DNA from: Acidobacteriota bacterium
GTDB lineage: Bacteria; Acidobacteriota; Blastocatellia; Pyrinomonadales; Pyrinomonadaceae
Length of the DNA: 22,617 nucleotides
NCBI GenBank assembly: GCA_023391155.1
Contig: JAEWBM010000040.1
Span: 1 to 22,617 of the forward strand
Reading direction: 5' to 3'
Shown in pieces: positions 7,323 through 14,400 of this stretch. Below the pieces are notes generated by a model that saw nothing but the letters and a program-made list of their open reading frames with translations, was not told where the DNA came from and made no database searches. Numbering within the stretch: the first letter of the stretch is position 1; every line of letters begins with the position of its first letter. The position numbers were made by a program, and so were the translations under genes.

Positions 7323-8801
7323 ATGACCACCTATAAAAGCTTTATCGACGGCAAATGGACCGATTCGACCTCGGGCACGAAAGTGCCGAATCTTGATCCG
7401 GCCGACACCCGCGAGCCGATCGGCACGGTAGAACTTGCCTCGCGAGAGGACGCGCGGCGGGCCGTAGAGGCCGCCTACAATGCCTTTCGCGAATGGAAGC
7501 GAACGCCGGCACCGGCACGGGGGCGGATAGTCGCCAAGGCCGGCCGGCTGATGGAGGAGCGTAAGGAGGAGCTTGCCGCCGCGATCACACGTGAAGAAGG
7601 CAAGACCCTGGCCGAGGCACGCGGCGAGCTGACGCGGGCGATAAACGTGGTCGAATTCTGCGCCGGCGAATCGCGAAGGCTGGTGGGCGAGACGATACCG
7701 TCGGAGCTGCCGGCGAATTTTGCATACACGATTAAGGAACCGCACGGGGTCGTGGCGTGCATCACCCCGTGGAACTTCCCTGTCGCGATACCGGCATGGA
7801 AGATCGCACCGGCACTGGTGGCGGGTAACACCGTGGTATTCAAGCCGGCGACGCTGACGCCTGCGACGGCGGTGATGCTGACCGAGATATTTAACGAGGC
7901 GGGGCTGCCGGCGGGCGTTTTGAATTTGGTGCTCGGTTCGGGCCGCGAGGCGGGGGATGAGATCCTCAGCCACCCGGCGGTCAAGGCCGTTTCATTTACG
8001 GGTTCGACCGAAACGGGGCTGAAGATCTATGCTCAGGTCGCGCCGCGAGGCGTGAAGGTGCAGGCGGAAATGGGCGGCAAAAACCCCGTCGTCGTGCTCG
8101 AGGATTGCGATATGGAACTGGCGGTCGAATCGACGGCGCAGGGGGCGTTCGGCTCGACGGGACAGCGGTGCACGGCGACCTCGCGGGCGATAGTGATCGA
8201 CACGGTCGCGGATGAATTTGTCGAGAGGATCGTTGAGCGGGCGAAGAGCTTTCGGCTGGGGCCGGGGGACGACCCGGAAACCGATATCGGCCCGTCGGTT
8301 GACGAGGGGCAATTCAAGACGGTGCTGAAATACATCGACATCGGTCGAGAGGACGGGGCGGAGCTGTTGTGCGGAGGCAAAAGAGCGGAGGGTGACGGGC
8401 TCGAACACGGATACTTTGTCGAGCCGACGGTGTTCGACCGGGTAACAACGGATATGCGGATCGCACAGGAGGAGATCTTTGGGCCGGTGCTGGCGGTGCT
8501 GAGGGTGAAGGATTATGAAGAAGCGATGACGGTGGCGAACGATAGCGAATATGGGCTGTCATCGTCCATCTTTACCGCGGACGCGAATATGATCTATCGG
8601 TTCATCGACGACATCGAAACGGGGATGACGCATATCAATTCGCCGACGACGGGCGGAGAGGCGCATGTGCCGTTCGGCGGTATCAAGAACACGGGGCTAG
8701 GCGCACGGGAACAGGGGTCGACATCGCTGGATTTTTATACGGAACTCAAGGTGGTTTACGTGGATTACACCGGCAGGAAACGCGAGGGAAACCTTTATTA
8801 G
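7323..8801 (+). CDS. NAD(P)-dependent aldehyde dehydrogenase, ketoglutarate-semialdehyde-dehydrogenase-like
   Basis: Cytosolic oxidation of an aldehyde to its acid. The 492-residue length is typical of the superfamily. Visible catalytic residues: Asn151 in TPWNFP, the KPAT cofactor-binding motif near 175, FTGST near 225, general-base Glu249 in AEMGGKNP and nucleophile Cys283 in GQRCTATSR. The C-terminal VPFGGIKNTGLGAREQG is characteristic. Overall flavour is closest to alpha-ketoglutaric semialdehyde (2,5-dioxovalerate) dehydrogenases and YcbD-like enzymes, but the substrate is uncertain. ATG 7323 has GGAG 8 bp upstream (cggagcaccgcc), and a TATAGT -10-like box lies at 7292-7297. The stop is 3 bp before the rdgB start, implying translational coupling. 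Confidence 0.92.
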   Translation: MTTYKSFIDGKWTDSTSGTKVPNLDPADTREPIGTVELASREDARRAVEAAYNAFREWKRTPAPARGRIVAKAGRLMEERKEELAAAITREEGKTLAEARGELTRAINVVEFCAGESRRLVGETIPSELPANFAYTIKEPHGVVACITPWNFPVAIPAWKIAPALVAGNTVVFKPATLTPATAVMLTEIFNEAGLPAGVLNLVLGSGREAGDEILSHPAVKAVSFTGSTETGLKIYAQVAPRGVKVQAEMGGKNPVVVLEDCDMELAVESTAQGAFGSTGQRCTATSRAIVIDTVADEFVERIVERAKSFRLGPGDDPETDIGPSVDEGQFKTVLKYIDIGREDGAELLCGGKRAEGDGLEHGYFVEPTVFDRVTTDMRIAQEEIFGPVLAVLRVKDYEEAMTVANDSEYGLSSSIFTADANMIYRFIDDIETGMTHINSPTTGGEAHVPFGGIKNTGLGAREQGSTSLDFYTELKVVYVDYTGRKREGNLY

Positions 8802-8804
8802 GCG

Positions 8805-9410
8805 ATGCCGAAGCTGCTGATCGCCACGAGGAATAAGGGAAAGATCGCCGAGATCGCGGAGCGGCTTCGCGGGACCGGCATTGAAGCAGTGGGCCTGGAT
8901 GACATCGGGTGTGAGCCGGATGTTGAGGAAAGCGGTTCTACATTCGCAGAAAATGCAGCGATAAAGGCACGGGAATATGCCAGGGCGACCGGGCATACAA
9001 CGCTTGCGGACGACTCAGGGCTGGAGGTGGCGGCGATGGGCGGGCGGCCGGGTGTGCTGTCGGCCAGGTACGGCGGGGCGACGGAATATCCTAAAAAGAT
9101 GCAGATGCTGCTCGACGAACTTGCGGCGACGGGCTCCGCGGACCGCAGCGCACGATTCGTATGTGTAATGGCTGCAGCAGATAGGAGCGGCGAACTGTTG
9201 CTGACGGCGGAGGGCGAATGCCGCGGGCAGCTGGCCGATGCCCCGCGCGGTAACGGCGGATTTGGCTATGACCCGATCTTTATTCCGGAAGGTTTTGACC
9301 AAACCTTTGGCGAATTGGCGCCCGGGACCAAAGCGGCGATCAGCCATCGGGCCAAGGCCCTGGAAATAATAATCGCGAAATTGCCGGGCCTTTTACAGGA
9401 TTTGACTTGA
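8805..9410 (+). CDS. rdgB: Non-canonical purine NTP pyrophosphatase (RdgB/HAM1 family, dITP/XTP)
   Basis: House-cleaning enzyme that hydrolyses dITP, ITP and XTP to monophosphates, keeping deaminated purines out of DNA and RNA. The 201 residues match family length. Signature elements: nucleotide-binding TRNKGKIAEI (8-17), acidic ADDSGLEV with Asp69/Asp70 (68-75), GNGGFGYDPIF (149-159) and SHRAKAL (180-186). ATG is 3 bp after the aldehyde dehydrogenase stop. The stop codon overlaps the -35 box of the tRNA-Pro promoter. Confidence 0.96.
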   Translation: MPKLLIATRNKGKIAEIAERLRGTGIEAVGLDDIGCEPDVEESGSTFAENAAIKAREYARATGHTTLADDSGLEVAAMGGRPGVLSARYGGATEYPKKMQMLLDELAATGSADRSARFVCVMAAADRSGELLLTAEGECRGQLADAPRGNGGFGYDPIFIPEGFDQTFGELAPGTKAAISHRAKALEIIIAKLPGLLQDLT

Positions 9411-9435
9411 CCAAAGCAGTTTCGCCCTGTAAAAT
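9407..9435 (+). promoter_or_regulatory. Sigma70-type promoter of tRNA-Pro
   Basis: TTGACC (9407-9412), a 17-bp spacer, then TAAAAT (9430-9435). Both hexamers match consensus at five of six positions. The predicted start near 9442 gives a ~25-nt leader before the tRNA. The -35 overlaps the rdgB stop codon. Confidence 0.7.
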
Positions 9436-9467
9436 TCGACACTTGGAACCGTTTCTTACATGAAACA

Positions 9468-9544
9468 CGGGGCGTAGCACAGCCTGGTAGTGCGCACGGT
9501 TTGGGACCGTGAGGCCGCAAGTTCGAATCTTGCCGCCCCGACCA
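9468..9544 (+). tRNA. tRNA-Pro (UGG anticodon), CCA encoded
   Basis: A full cloverleaf can be drawn: acceptor stem CGGGGCG (9468-9474) with CGCCCCG (9534-9540), D stem GCAC/GTGC, anticodon stem CACGG/CCGTG with loop TTTGGGA (9500-9506) and anticodon TGG at 9502-9504, and T arm with TTCGAAT loop. A discriminator and CCA follow at 9541-9544. The C1-G72 first pair is typical of bacterial tRNA-Pro. No clear terminator follows before HU, and the 114 bp to the HU start hold no other gene. Confidence 0.97.
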
Positions 9545-9658
9545 TCAGGCTGTCTCAGAAAAAAAGATCTTTGCCCGTCGTTGCTTTCCTTTCGCAGGCA
9601 AAATTCAACTGTTAGTTCAAATTCTTAATATTCACAACCTTGGAGGTTAATTCACAAT

Positions 9659-9940
9659 ATGGCTCGAATGACACAAACGGAGATCATCAACAACCTGGCC
9701 GAATCATCGGGACTGAAAAAGGCTGAGGTAAAAGGACTTTTGGATTCGATGGCGGAGCTCGCCACGAGCGAAGTTAAGAAGAACGGCGAGTTTACCGTTC
9801 CCGGATTCGGCAAGCTGGTCAAGGCGACCCGCAAGGCCCGCGAAGGACGTAACCCGGCGACGGGTGCCGTGATCCAGATCCCGGCGAAAACGACGGTCAA
9901 ATTCCGTCTCGGAAAGGCGATGAAAGACGCAGTAAGCTAG
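9659..9940 (+). CDS. hup: HU-family DNA-binding protein
   Basis: Small nucleoid-associated protein that bends DNA as a dimer. 93 residues, normal for HU. The N-terminal helices (MTQTEIINNLAESSGLKKAEVKGLLDSM) are followed by the VPGFGKLVKATRKAREGRNPATGA signature, whose RNP segment forms the DNA-gripping arm, and the conserved end IPAKTTVKFRLGKAMKDAV. ATG 9659 is supported by GGAGG at 9642-9646. That site sits inside a short inverted repeat, AACCT-TGG-AGGTT (9636-9648). A weak -10-like TAATAT is at 9626-9631. A strong terminator follows. The paralogue name (hupA/hupB) cannot be decided. Confidence 0.95.
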   Translation: MARMTQTEIINNLAESSGLKKAEVKGLLDSMAELATSEVKKNGEFTVPGFGKLVKATRKAREGRNPATGAVIQIPAKTTVKFRLGKAMKDAVS

Positions 9941-9987
9941 AACGTAGGATCGGCGAGCCGCCCAACGCGGGCGGACGTTATCTAGGG

Positions 9988-10020
9988 CGGGCCCCCTCAT
10001 ATGGGGCCCGTTCCTGTTTT
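9988..10020 (+). terminator. Rho-independent terminator after HU
   Basis: Perfect 8-bp stem CGGGCCCC (9988-9995) / GGGGCCCG (10003-10010) with a 7-nt loop, followed by TTCCTGTTTT. It lies about 48 bp past the HU stop. Confidence 0.82.
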
Positions 10021-10055
10021 AAACGGAAAATATGCCGTTCGCGCGAAAAAAAATG

Positions 10056-10085
10056 GTGACAAATGCAATGCTAATTTGTTAACAT
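10056..10085 (+). promoter_or_regulatory. Putative promoter of the 82-residue protein gene
   Basis: GTGACA (10056-10061), an 18-bp spacer and TAACAT (10080-10085) in an AT-rich stretch. This is the best sigma70-like match in the gene-free 10021-10268 region. Transcription from here would give a leader of about 175 nt. That leader contains a near-palindrome, GTTGAAA-T-TTTCAAC (10139-10153), of unknown role. Confidence 0.35.
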
Positions 10086-10268
10086 TCTATTACAACGCTG
10101 AGAGCGACATTACCCCCATGTTTTACTGCAACTGATAGGTTGAAATTTTCAACTAATTTTATAGGGGAATATGCCGATAATATCGGACTATTCCGAGGGA
10201 TTTTGTTTGCAAAAGGCGTGAGAAAGAAAGTGAAGTTAGTAGAAAATCAAATAAAAGGAGAATTGAAA

Positions 10269-10517
10269 GTGGCAGCTGCTAAACCTATGACGTTGCAGGA
10301 CCGGATCCTGCAAATTGATCATATTCAGGCCCGCCGTTTTGCAAAATTGACGGGCGATACCATGGATATCGCGGCGGAGGGAATAATCAGGCATTTGCGG
10401 GCGTGTGCCCGGATGGATGTTAACCCGGACGCTTCTGCGGTAAGGGAGATCATCGACGACGCTCTCAACGGTCGACGAGTTTTCGCTGAGACCTCAAACG
10501 ACCTGCTCGCAGCATAG
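10269..10517 (+). CDS. Small protein of unknown function (82 aa)
   Basis: GTG 10269 is chosen because AAAAGGAG (10253-10260) sits 8 bp upstream, the best ribosome-binding site in this part of the window. The frame is open back to a TTG at 10140, but that stretch is AT-rich and leader-like. The product is soluble, predicted helical and acidic toward the C-terminus, with no signal peptide, membrane segment or Cys pair. Notable segments are DHIQARRFAKLTGDTMDIAAEGIIRHLRAC and VREIIDDALNGRRVF. It is framed by its own probable promoter and a strong terminator, so it is probably a monocistronic, well-expressed gene. I do not recognise the family. Confidence 0.7.
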   Translation: MAAAKPMTLQDRILQIDHIQARRFAKLTGDTMDIAAEGIIRHLRACARMDVNPDASAVREIIDDALNGRRVFAETSNDLLAA

Positions 10518-10555
10518 AAAGACCTAGAAATTAAACTTTAATAGCAATAATATTG

Positions 10556-10584
10556 ACCGCCGGACATGCTCCGGCGGTTTTTTT
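10556..10584 (+). terminator. Rho-independent terminator after the 82-residue protein gene
   Basis: Nine-bp stem ACCGCCGGA (10556-10564) / TCCGGCGGT (10570-10578), loop CATGC, followed by a run of seven T (10578-10584). It separates the gene from the convergent membrane-protein gene, whose stop is 5 bp further on. In the minus direction the tail is only moderately T-rich. Confidence 0.92.
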
Positions 10585-10589
10585 GCGCT

Positions 10590-12377
10590 TTAGCGGCGGG
10601 TGAGCGGGGTGAGGACGTAGCTGCCGTGGACCTCGGGCTCGCCAAGTTCATACCAGCGGGAGAGAAACTCGGCGGGCAGATCGGTGTCGATGCGGTAAAC
10701 AGCGTAGTGGAGCAGCGGCTCGTAAGCGTGAGCGGCGTCAAAGCTTTCGCGGAAGGCGCGGAAATACTCGACCTCTTCGTCGATCTCGCCGAGGGTCAGC
10801 GGGCGTGCAGCGGAAGAGAGCGTGGCATTGAAGCGATCCCAGCCGAAAAGGGCCATGCAGGCCTCGATATCGCGGCAGCCGGTCAGCGCCGTACGGAGCC
10901 AATCGGCATCGCGGCCTTGGAAATAGAGCATCTGGTAGTAGCGCCGGCGGTTCTCTTCCCAATCGGCAACCCCGGCGAAGGTGTGCTGGTGGCGGGCCCA
11001 GAGCACGCTCTGCGGGGCGATGGTGGGCTGGCTGTCGCCTTGGATCGGTTCGGCGTTGAAAGTGGTTTGGCGGCGTGCGGCGGCGATGTCGCCGGAGGCA
11101 AGCTCGCGGAGCCGGAGGCCGACGGGCTTTGCCTCATCCCGGACGATGTTGATGTCATCCCAGATGCGGGTGGTCTCGACGGCCTCAAAGATTCCCCATG
11201 CCGTACAAACGGCGGCAGCGGAGAGGCCGGCAGCGGTGAGCATCTTTTCGTTGGCCAGACGCTTAGCCAGCACCGCGGCTGTAAGGAAAAGGGCGAGGGC
11301 GGCGACGTAGTTGATCGAGTAATACTCGTAATGGAAGGGTTGAAGCGAACGGCCGGTTATCACCTGCTGATTGAAAGCAAGGATCGGTGCCGCAGCCATC
11401 GCCGCTATAAAGAGCACGGTGCGGAGTTCAAGTTTGAGGAACCAATAGAGGACGGCCAATGCGGCGATGAGCACATAGCCGACGACCTCGATGGAACGGA
11501 AGAGATCGGGGCTGCGGGTCTCGACAAGGAGCTGGGCCTTATCCATCATAGGGTTGCGGCCCGAGACGAGGAAGGCATACGGGATAAGAACGATGACGCA
11601 TAACCCGGCTAGAATGGCGAGGAAGCGGAGAGACTCTCGCCTTCCGTCATGCGGCAAAAGTGTTAATGCGAACAGGATGGCAAGGAGTGCGGCGGCCGAA
11701 GTCCAGAGGTAGAAATAGGAGAAGGTGAGGACGGCGAAACAGGCGGCGGCGAGCACGGCCCAGACAGTTTGGCGTTTCAGATCGATGGAGCGGATGCCGC
11801 ACCAAACGCAGCCGATCATTGCGAAAAGAAATGGAAAGGAAAGGCTCGGGATGTGGCGGCGGAGATATGGGAAGAACGGATAAGCCGTACCGCCGTCATA
11901 GAGAGAATTGACGGCACCGATGCCGCTGATGAGGCCTCCGCTGACCATTACGCCGATCGTTCCGGCGAGCGAGAGCCAGCGGCTGCCGGTTACGAGAAAA
12001 AACACCCAGAAAAGAGCTATCGCGGTCAAGAATGCCGAGATCACGGAGATATAGGGCATGGCCCCGGCGGCCGATATGCCGACTATGCGAGCCGCTCCCG
12101 CGGCGGCGTATGCCGTGAGGAACTGTATCGAGAAAAGCGATTCCGGCTGGGGCGAGCCCGGTTCGTGGTCGCGGCCGGTGTAGGGGTCGTTCTTGCGCAC
12201 GCGGCCGTCGATGAGCGCCTGCAGATAGGAGGCATAGGCCATCTCATCGAGGTCATAGGTGGCGAAAGCGCCATTGTAATCCTCGCCGCGAAGTTCGCGG
12301 AGATTCCACTGCGGATAAAGAGCAAGGAGGCTGAGAATGATGCCCGCGACAACTGCCGCAGCCAGGGTCTTGATCAT
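10590..12377 (-). CDS. Polytopic inner-membrane protein, possibly GT-C-fold glycosyltransferase-like
   Basis: 595 residues with an N-terminal membrane helix (TLAAAVVAGIILSLLALYP), then a polar loop containing TYDLDEMAYASYLQALIDGR, about ten further hydrophobic segments up to residue ~410 (for example ISVISAFLTAIALFWVFFLV and FAVLTFSYFYLWTSAAALLAIL), and a soluble C-terminal domain of ~190 residues. One N-terminal helix followed by an acidic extracytoplasmic loop and many helices is the layout of GT-C glycosyltransferases such as the PMT/ArnT kind. That is inference from topology, and no family signature is certain. ATG 12377 is the first Met and begins the first helix. Convergent with the 82-residue protein gene and divergent from the TonB_C pair across 120 bp, in which I see no clear operator. 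Confidence 0.85.
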   Translation of the reverse strand: MIKTLAAAVVAGIILSLLALYPQWNLRELRGEDYNGAFATYDLDEMAYASYLQALIDGRVRKNDPYTGRDHEPGSPQPESLFSIQFLTAYAAAGAARIVGISAAGAMPYISVISAFLTAIALFWVFFLVTGSRWLSLAGTIGVMVSGGLISGIGAVNSLYDGGTAYPFFPYLRRHIPSLSFPFLFAMIGCVWCGIRSIDLKRQTVWAVLAAACFAVLTFSYFYLWTSAAALLAILFALTLLPHDGRRESLRFLAILAGLCVIVLIPYAFLVSGRNPMMDKAQLLVETRSPDLFRSIEVVGYVLIAALAVLYWFLKLELRTVLFIAAMAAAPILAFNQQVITGRSLQPFHYEYYSINYVAALALFLTAAVLAKRLANEKMLTAAGLSAAAVCTAWGIFEAVETTRIWDDINIVRDEAKPVGLRLRELASGDIAAARRQTTFNAEPIQGDSQPTIAPQSVLWARHQHTFAGVADWEENRRRYYQMLYFQGRDADWLRTALTGCRDIEACMALFGWDRFNATLSSAARPLTLGEIDEEVEYFRAFRESFDAAHAYEPLLHYAVYRIDTDLPAEFLSRWYELGEPEVHGSYVLTPLTRR

Positions 12378-12497
12378 ACGTCGAGATAGAGACTAGCACA
12401 GGGAACGCGGGCAAGACCAAAAGGTGCCGGGCATGGAAACGCTTCGAGGTTGAACTACATGTTATCCTATTAGGAAAATAGCGGAGCCTCGTCGTCT

Positions 12498-13214
12498 ATG
12501 AATCTATATAAGTTTATCGCCTTACCCGTGCTGATCATCTGTGTGTTTGTGTCCACAAGCGCTGCTCAGAACGCTTCTGCCGGCCCGACGTTCGTACCAG
12601 AGACCGACCTAAGTAAAGTCTCCAAAAGGTATAGCGGAGTAATCCAGGTTTGGGTTTCGTACAATGCCGAGGGCAGCGTGACGGACGTCAACGCGCTCTA
12701 CGGACCCGGATGGTACTGCCCTTCAGCGCCGGACGTGGCACAATTGCACGCAGTGGCTGAGCAAGCGGCTCGGGGAGCGAAGTTTGAGGCCAGCGAGAAA
12801 GGTGGAACCGGAGTGGTCGAATTCCCACTAGGTTTAGTTAACGAAGGCCCACCGAAGGTAGAGGCGGGTGACCGAGCTACCGCAGACCTCCCCAGATATA
12901 CGGCCGCCCCGGTTCCGGGTGCACCGGCGATCACTCAACCCGTTGATGGGAAGGTAATGGTCGGCAAGGCGAAGCTCCTTCCCGCACCGGAATATCCTGC
13001 AGCCGCAAAAGCGATAAAGTTGTCCGGCATGGTACAAACCCAGCTCATGATAGATGAGGAAGGGCGGGTGACAATGGCAGTGCCCGTTTCCGGACACAAT
13101 ATGCTTCGTCGAGCCGCAGCGTATGCGGCCTGTCGAGCAGAATTTACCCCGACACTCGTTGAGGGAAATCCGGTCAAAATACAAGGGACGATCACGTACA
13201 ATTTCACGCTCTAG
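12498..13214 (+). CDS. Secreted TonB C-terminal-domain-like protein, first of a tandem pair
   Basis: 238 residues. The signal peptide (FIALPVLIICVFVSTSAAQ) is probably cleaved after SAA, so unlike true TonB there is no retained membrane anchor. Two TonB_C-like modules follow: a degenerate one at ~45-115 (VWVSYNAEGSVTDVNALYGPGWYC...AARGAKFEA) and a better one at ~150-238 (AKLLPAPEYPAAAKAIKLSGMVQTQLMIDEEGRV...AACRAEFTP). The mature protein keeps two Cys, one per module, at positions matched in the next gene. TonB_C modules usually contact outer-membrane receptors or peptidoglycan; here the role is unknown, probably periplasmic. The next gene starts 12 bp downstream and is a paralogue. Confidence 0.85.
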   Translation: MNLYKFIALPVLIICVFVSTSAAQNASAGPTFVPETDLSKVSKRYSGVIQVWVSYNAEGSVTDVNALYGPGWYCPSAPDVAQLHAVAEQAARGAKFEASEKGGTGVVEFPLGLVNEGPPKVEAGDRATADLPRYTAAPVPGAPAITQPVDGKVMVGKAKLLPAPEYPAAAKAIKLSGMVQTQLMIDEEGRVTMAVPVSGHNMLRRAAAYAACRAEFTPTLVEGNPVKIQGTITYNFTL

Positions 13215-13226
13215 ATCAAAAGAACG

Positions 13227-13916
13227 ATGAAAGAGTTTTTGAGTATTATTTTCTTCTCCGCTGTGTACTTTTGCGCAGTTCATCAGAGCGTTGCCCAGAC
13301 GAGCGAAGCTGCGTTGAGTTCACCGGTAAACCTAAGCCTGTCAGCTGAAGCGGTCGCGGCCGGGATCGGGGGGAAGATGATCGTTGCGGTTAAGGTCAAT
13401 GCCGAGGGCAGGGTGAAGGAGGCTCGGGTGGTCGGCGGCCCGAGCTGGCCCTGCGGCGGCTCGAGTGATTCGCTGGTGAAAGAGCTTCGAAAGATCGCTG
13501 TCGAGAGTATCAAACAGGCTCAATTCACGCCCGCAATGAAGAAAGGGAAACCTGTTAGTTCTGAACTGGTACTTTCGATCGATCTGGACAAATCGCCCGA
13601 CACTACTGGCGTTCAGAACGATGACGCCGGACCGACGCCGCGCGTGGTCAAGAGCGGAGTTATCAACGGTAGAGCAAAGTCACTGCCGAAACCTGAGTAC
13701 CCTTCGGGTGCAAAATCAATGAGGATTACGGGCATCGTATCAGTGCAAGTCATGATCGGTACGGATGGGATCGTAAAGATTGCCGGCGTAGCGAGCGGAC
13801 ACCCTCAACTTGCCGATGCAGCTCGGGATGCGGCGTGTGCGGCAAGATTTGAGCCAGTAACCTTGGAAGGTAAACCGGTCGAGATCAACGGAGTGGTTAC
13901 CTATAGCTTCCATTAG
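13227..13916 (+). CDS. Secreted TonB C-terminal-domain-like protein, second of a tandem pair
   Basis: 229 residues, paralogous to the preceding gene. Signal peptide ends near SVAQ. The first module contains VAVKVNAEGRVKEARVVGGPSWPC and IKQAQFTPAMKKGKPV. The second contains AKSLPKPEYPSGAKSMRITG, VQVMIGTDGIV, AACAARFEP and ends in VTYSFH. The two mature Cys fall in the same motif positions as in the upstream paralogue (GPxWxC and AAC). There is no anchoring helix or proline-rich spacer as in genuine TonB. Co-transcription with the upstream copy is likely from the 12-bp gap; yqeY follows after 37 bp and has its own -10-like site. Confidence 0.85.
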   Translation: MKEFLSIIFFSAVYFCAVHQSVAQTSEAALSSPVNLSLSAEAVAAGIGGKMIVAVKVNAEGRVKEARVVGGPSWPCGGSSDSLVKELRKIAVESIKQAQFTPAMKKGKPVSSELVLSIDLDKSPDTTGVQNDDAGPTPRVVKSGVINGRAKSLPKPEYPSGAKSMRITGIVSVQVMIGTDGIVKIAGVASGHPQLADAARDAACAARFEPVTLEGKPVEINGVVTYSFH

Positions 13917-13953
13917 AGTTGTGGGTTCGTCTGGGGCGTTTTAGACTGGAGAT

Positions 13954-14400
13954 ATGAGTTTGACCGAGAGAATAGTGGCGGATATTACGGCGGCGATGAA
14001 GGCTAAGGAACAGGAGCGGCTGGGGACGCTGCGGATGGCGAAGGCCGCTCTGATGAACCGCAAGATCGAGAAGGGCGGCGACCTGGACGAGGGCGAGGAG
14101 CAGAAGGTGCTGCAGTCGCTGGTGAAGCAGCGGCGGGATTCCGTTGAGCAGTACGAAAAGGCGGGCCGGGCTGAGCTTGCCGAAAAAGAAACGGCCGAGA
14201 TCGCGGTGCTTGAAGAATATCTGCCGCAGGCCGCATCTCAGGAAGAGATCGACCGGGCGGTCGAGGAAGCCATCGCTGAAACGGGAGCCTCCTCAATGAA
14301 GGACATGGGCAATGTGATGAAGGCCGCGATGGCTCGGCTCGCGGGCAAGAATGCCGACGGCAAGATGGTCAGCGAAACGGTCAAGGCAAAGCTCGGCTAA
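13954..14400 (+). CDS. yqeY: GatB/YqeY-domain protein
   Basis: 148 residues, the normal size of the YqeY family, which resembles the tRNA-interacting tail domain of the amidotransferase subunit GatB. Its cellular role is not firmly known. Recognisable parts are the start MSLTERIVADITAAMKAKEQERLGTLRMAKAAL, the central SLVKQRRDSVEQYEKAGR, EEYLPQ near 88-93 and the C-terminal ...MGNVMKAAMARLAGKNADGKMVSETVKAKL. TAGACT ends 6 bp before the ATG; GGAG is only 2 bp from the ATG, too close for a normal ribosome-binding site, so a leaderless transcript is plausible. The stop overlaps that of convergent dnaJ by 4 bp (CTAA). Confidence 0.93.
   Translation: MSLTERIVADITAAMKAKEQERLGTLRMAKAALMNRKIEKGGDLDEGEEQKVLQSLVKQRRDSVEQYEKAGRAELAEKETAEIAVLEEYLPQAASQEEIDRAVEEAIAETGASSMKDMGNVMKAAMARLAGKNADGKMVSETVKAKLG

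Noticed and set aside
9545..9658. Riboswitch or small RNA between tRNA-Pro and HU
   Set aside because: AT-rich leader with no conserved aptamer-like pairing that I can draw beyond the short Shine-Dalgarno repeat.
10566..11603. 345-codon plus-strand open frame antisense to the membrane-protein gene
   Set aside because: It starts inside the terminator hairpin of the upstream gene and translates to low-complexity Gly/Ala/Glu-rich sequence. The minus strand shows coherent membrane helices, so this is a shadow.
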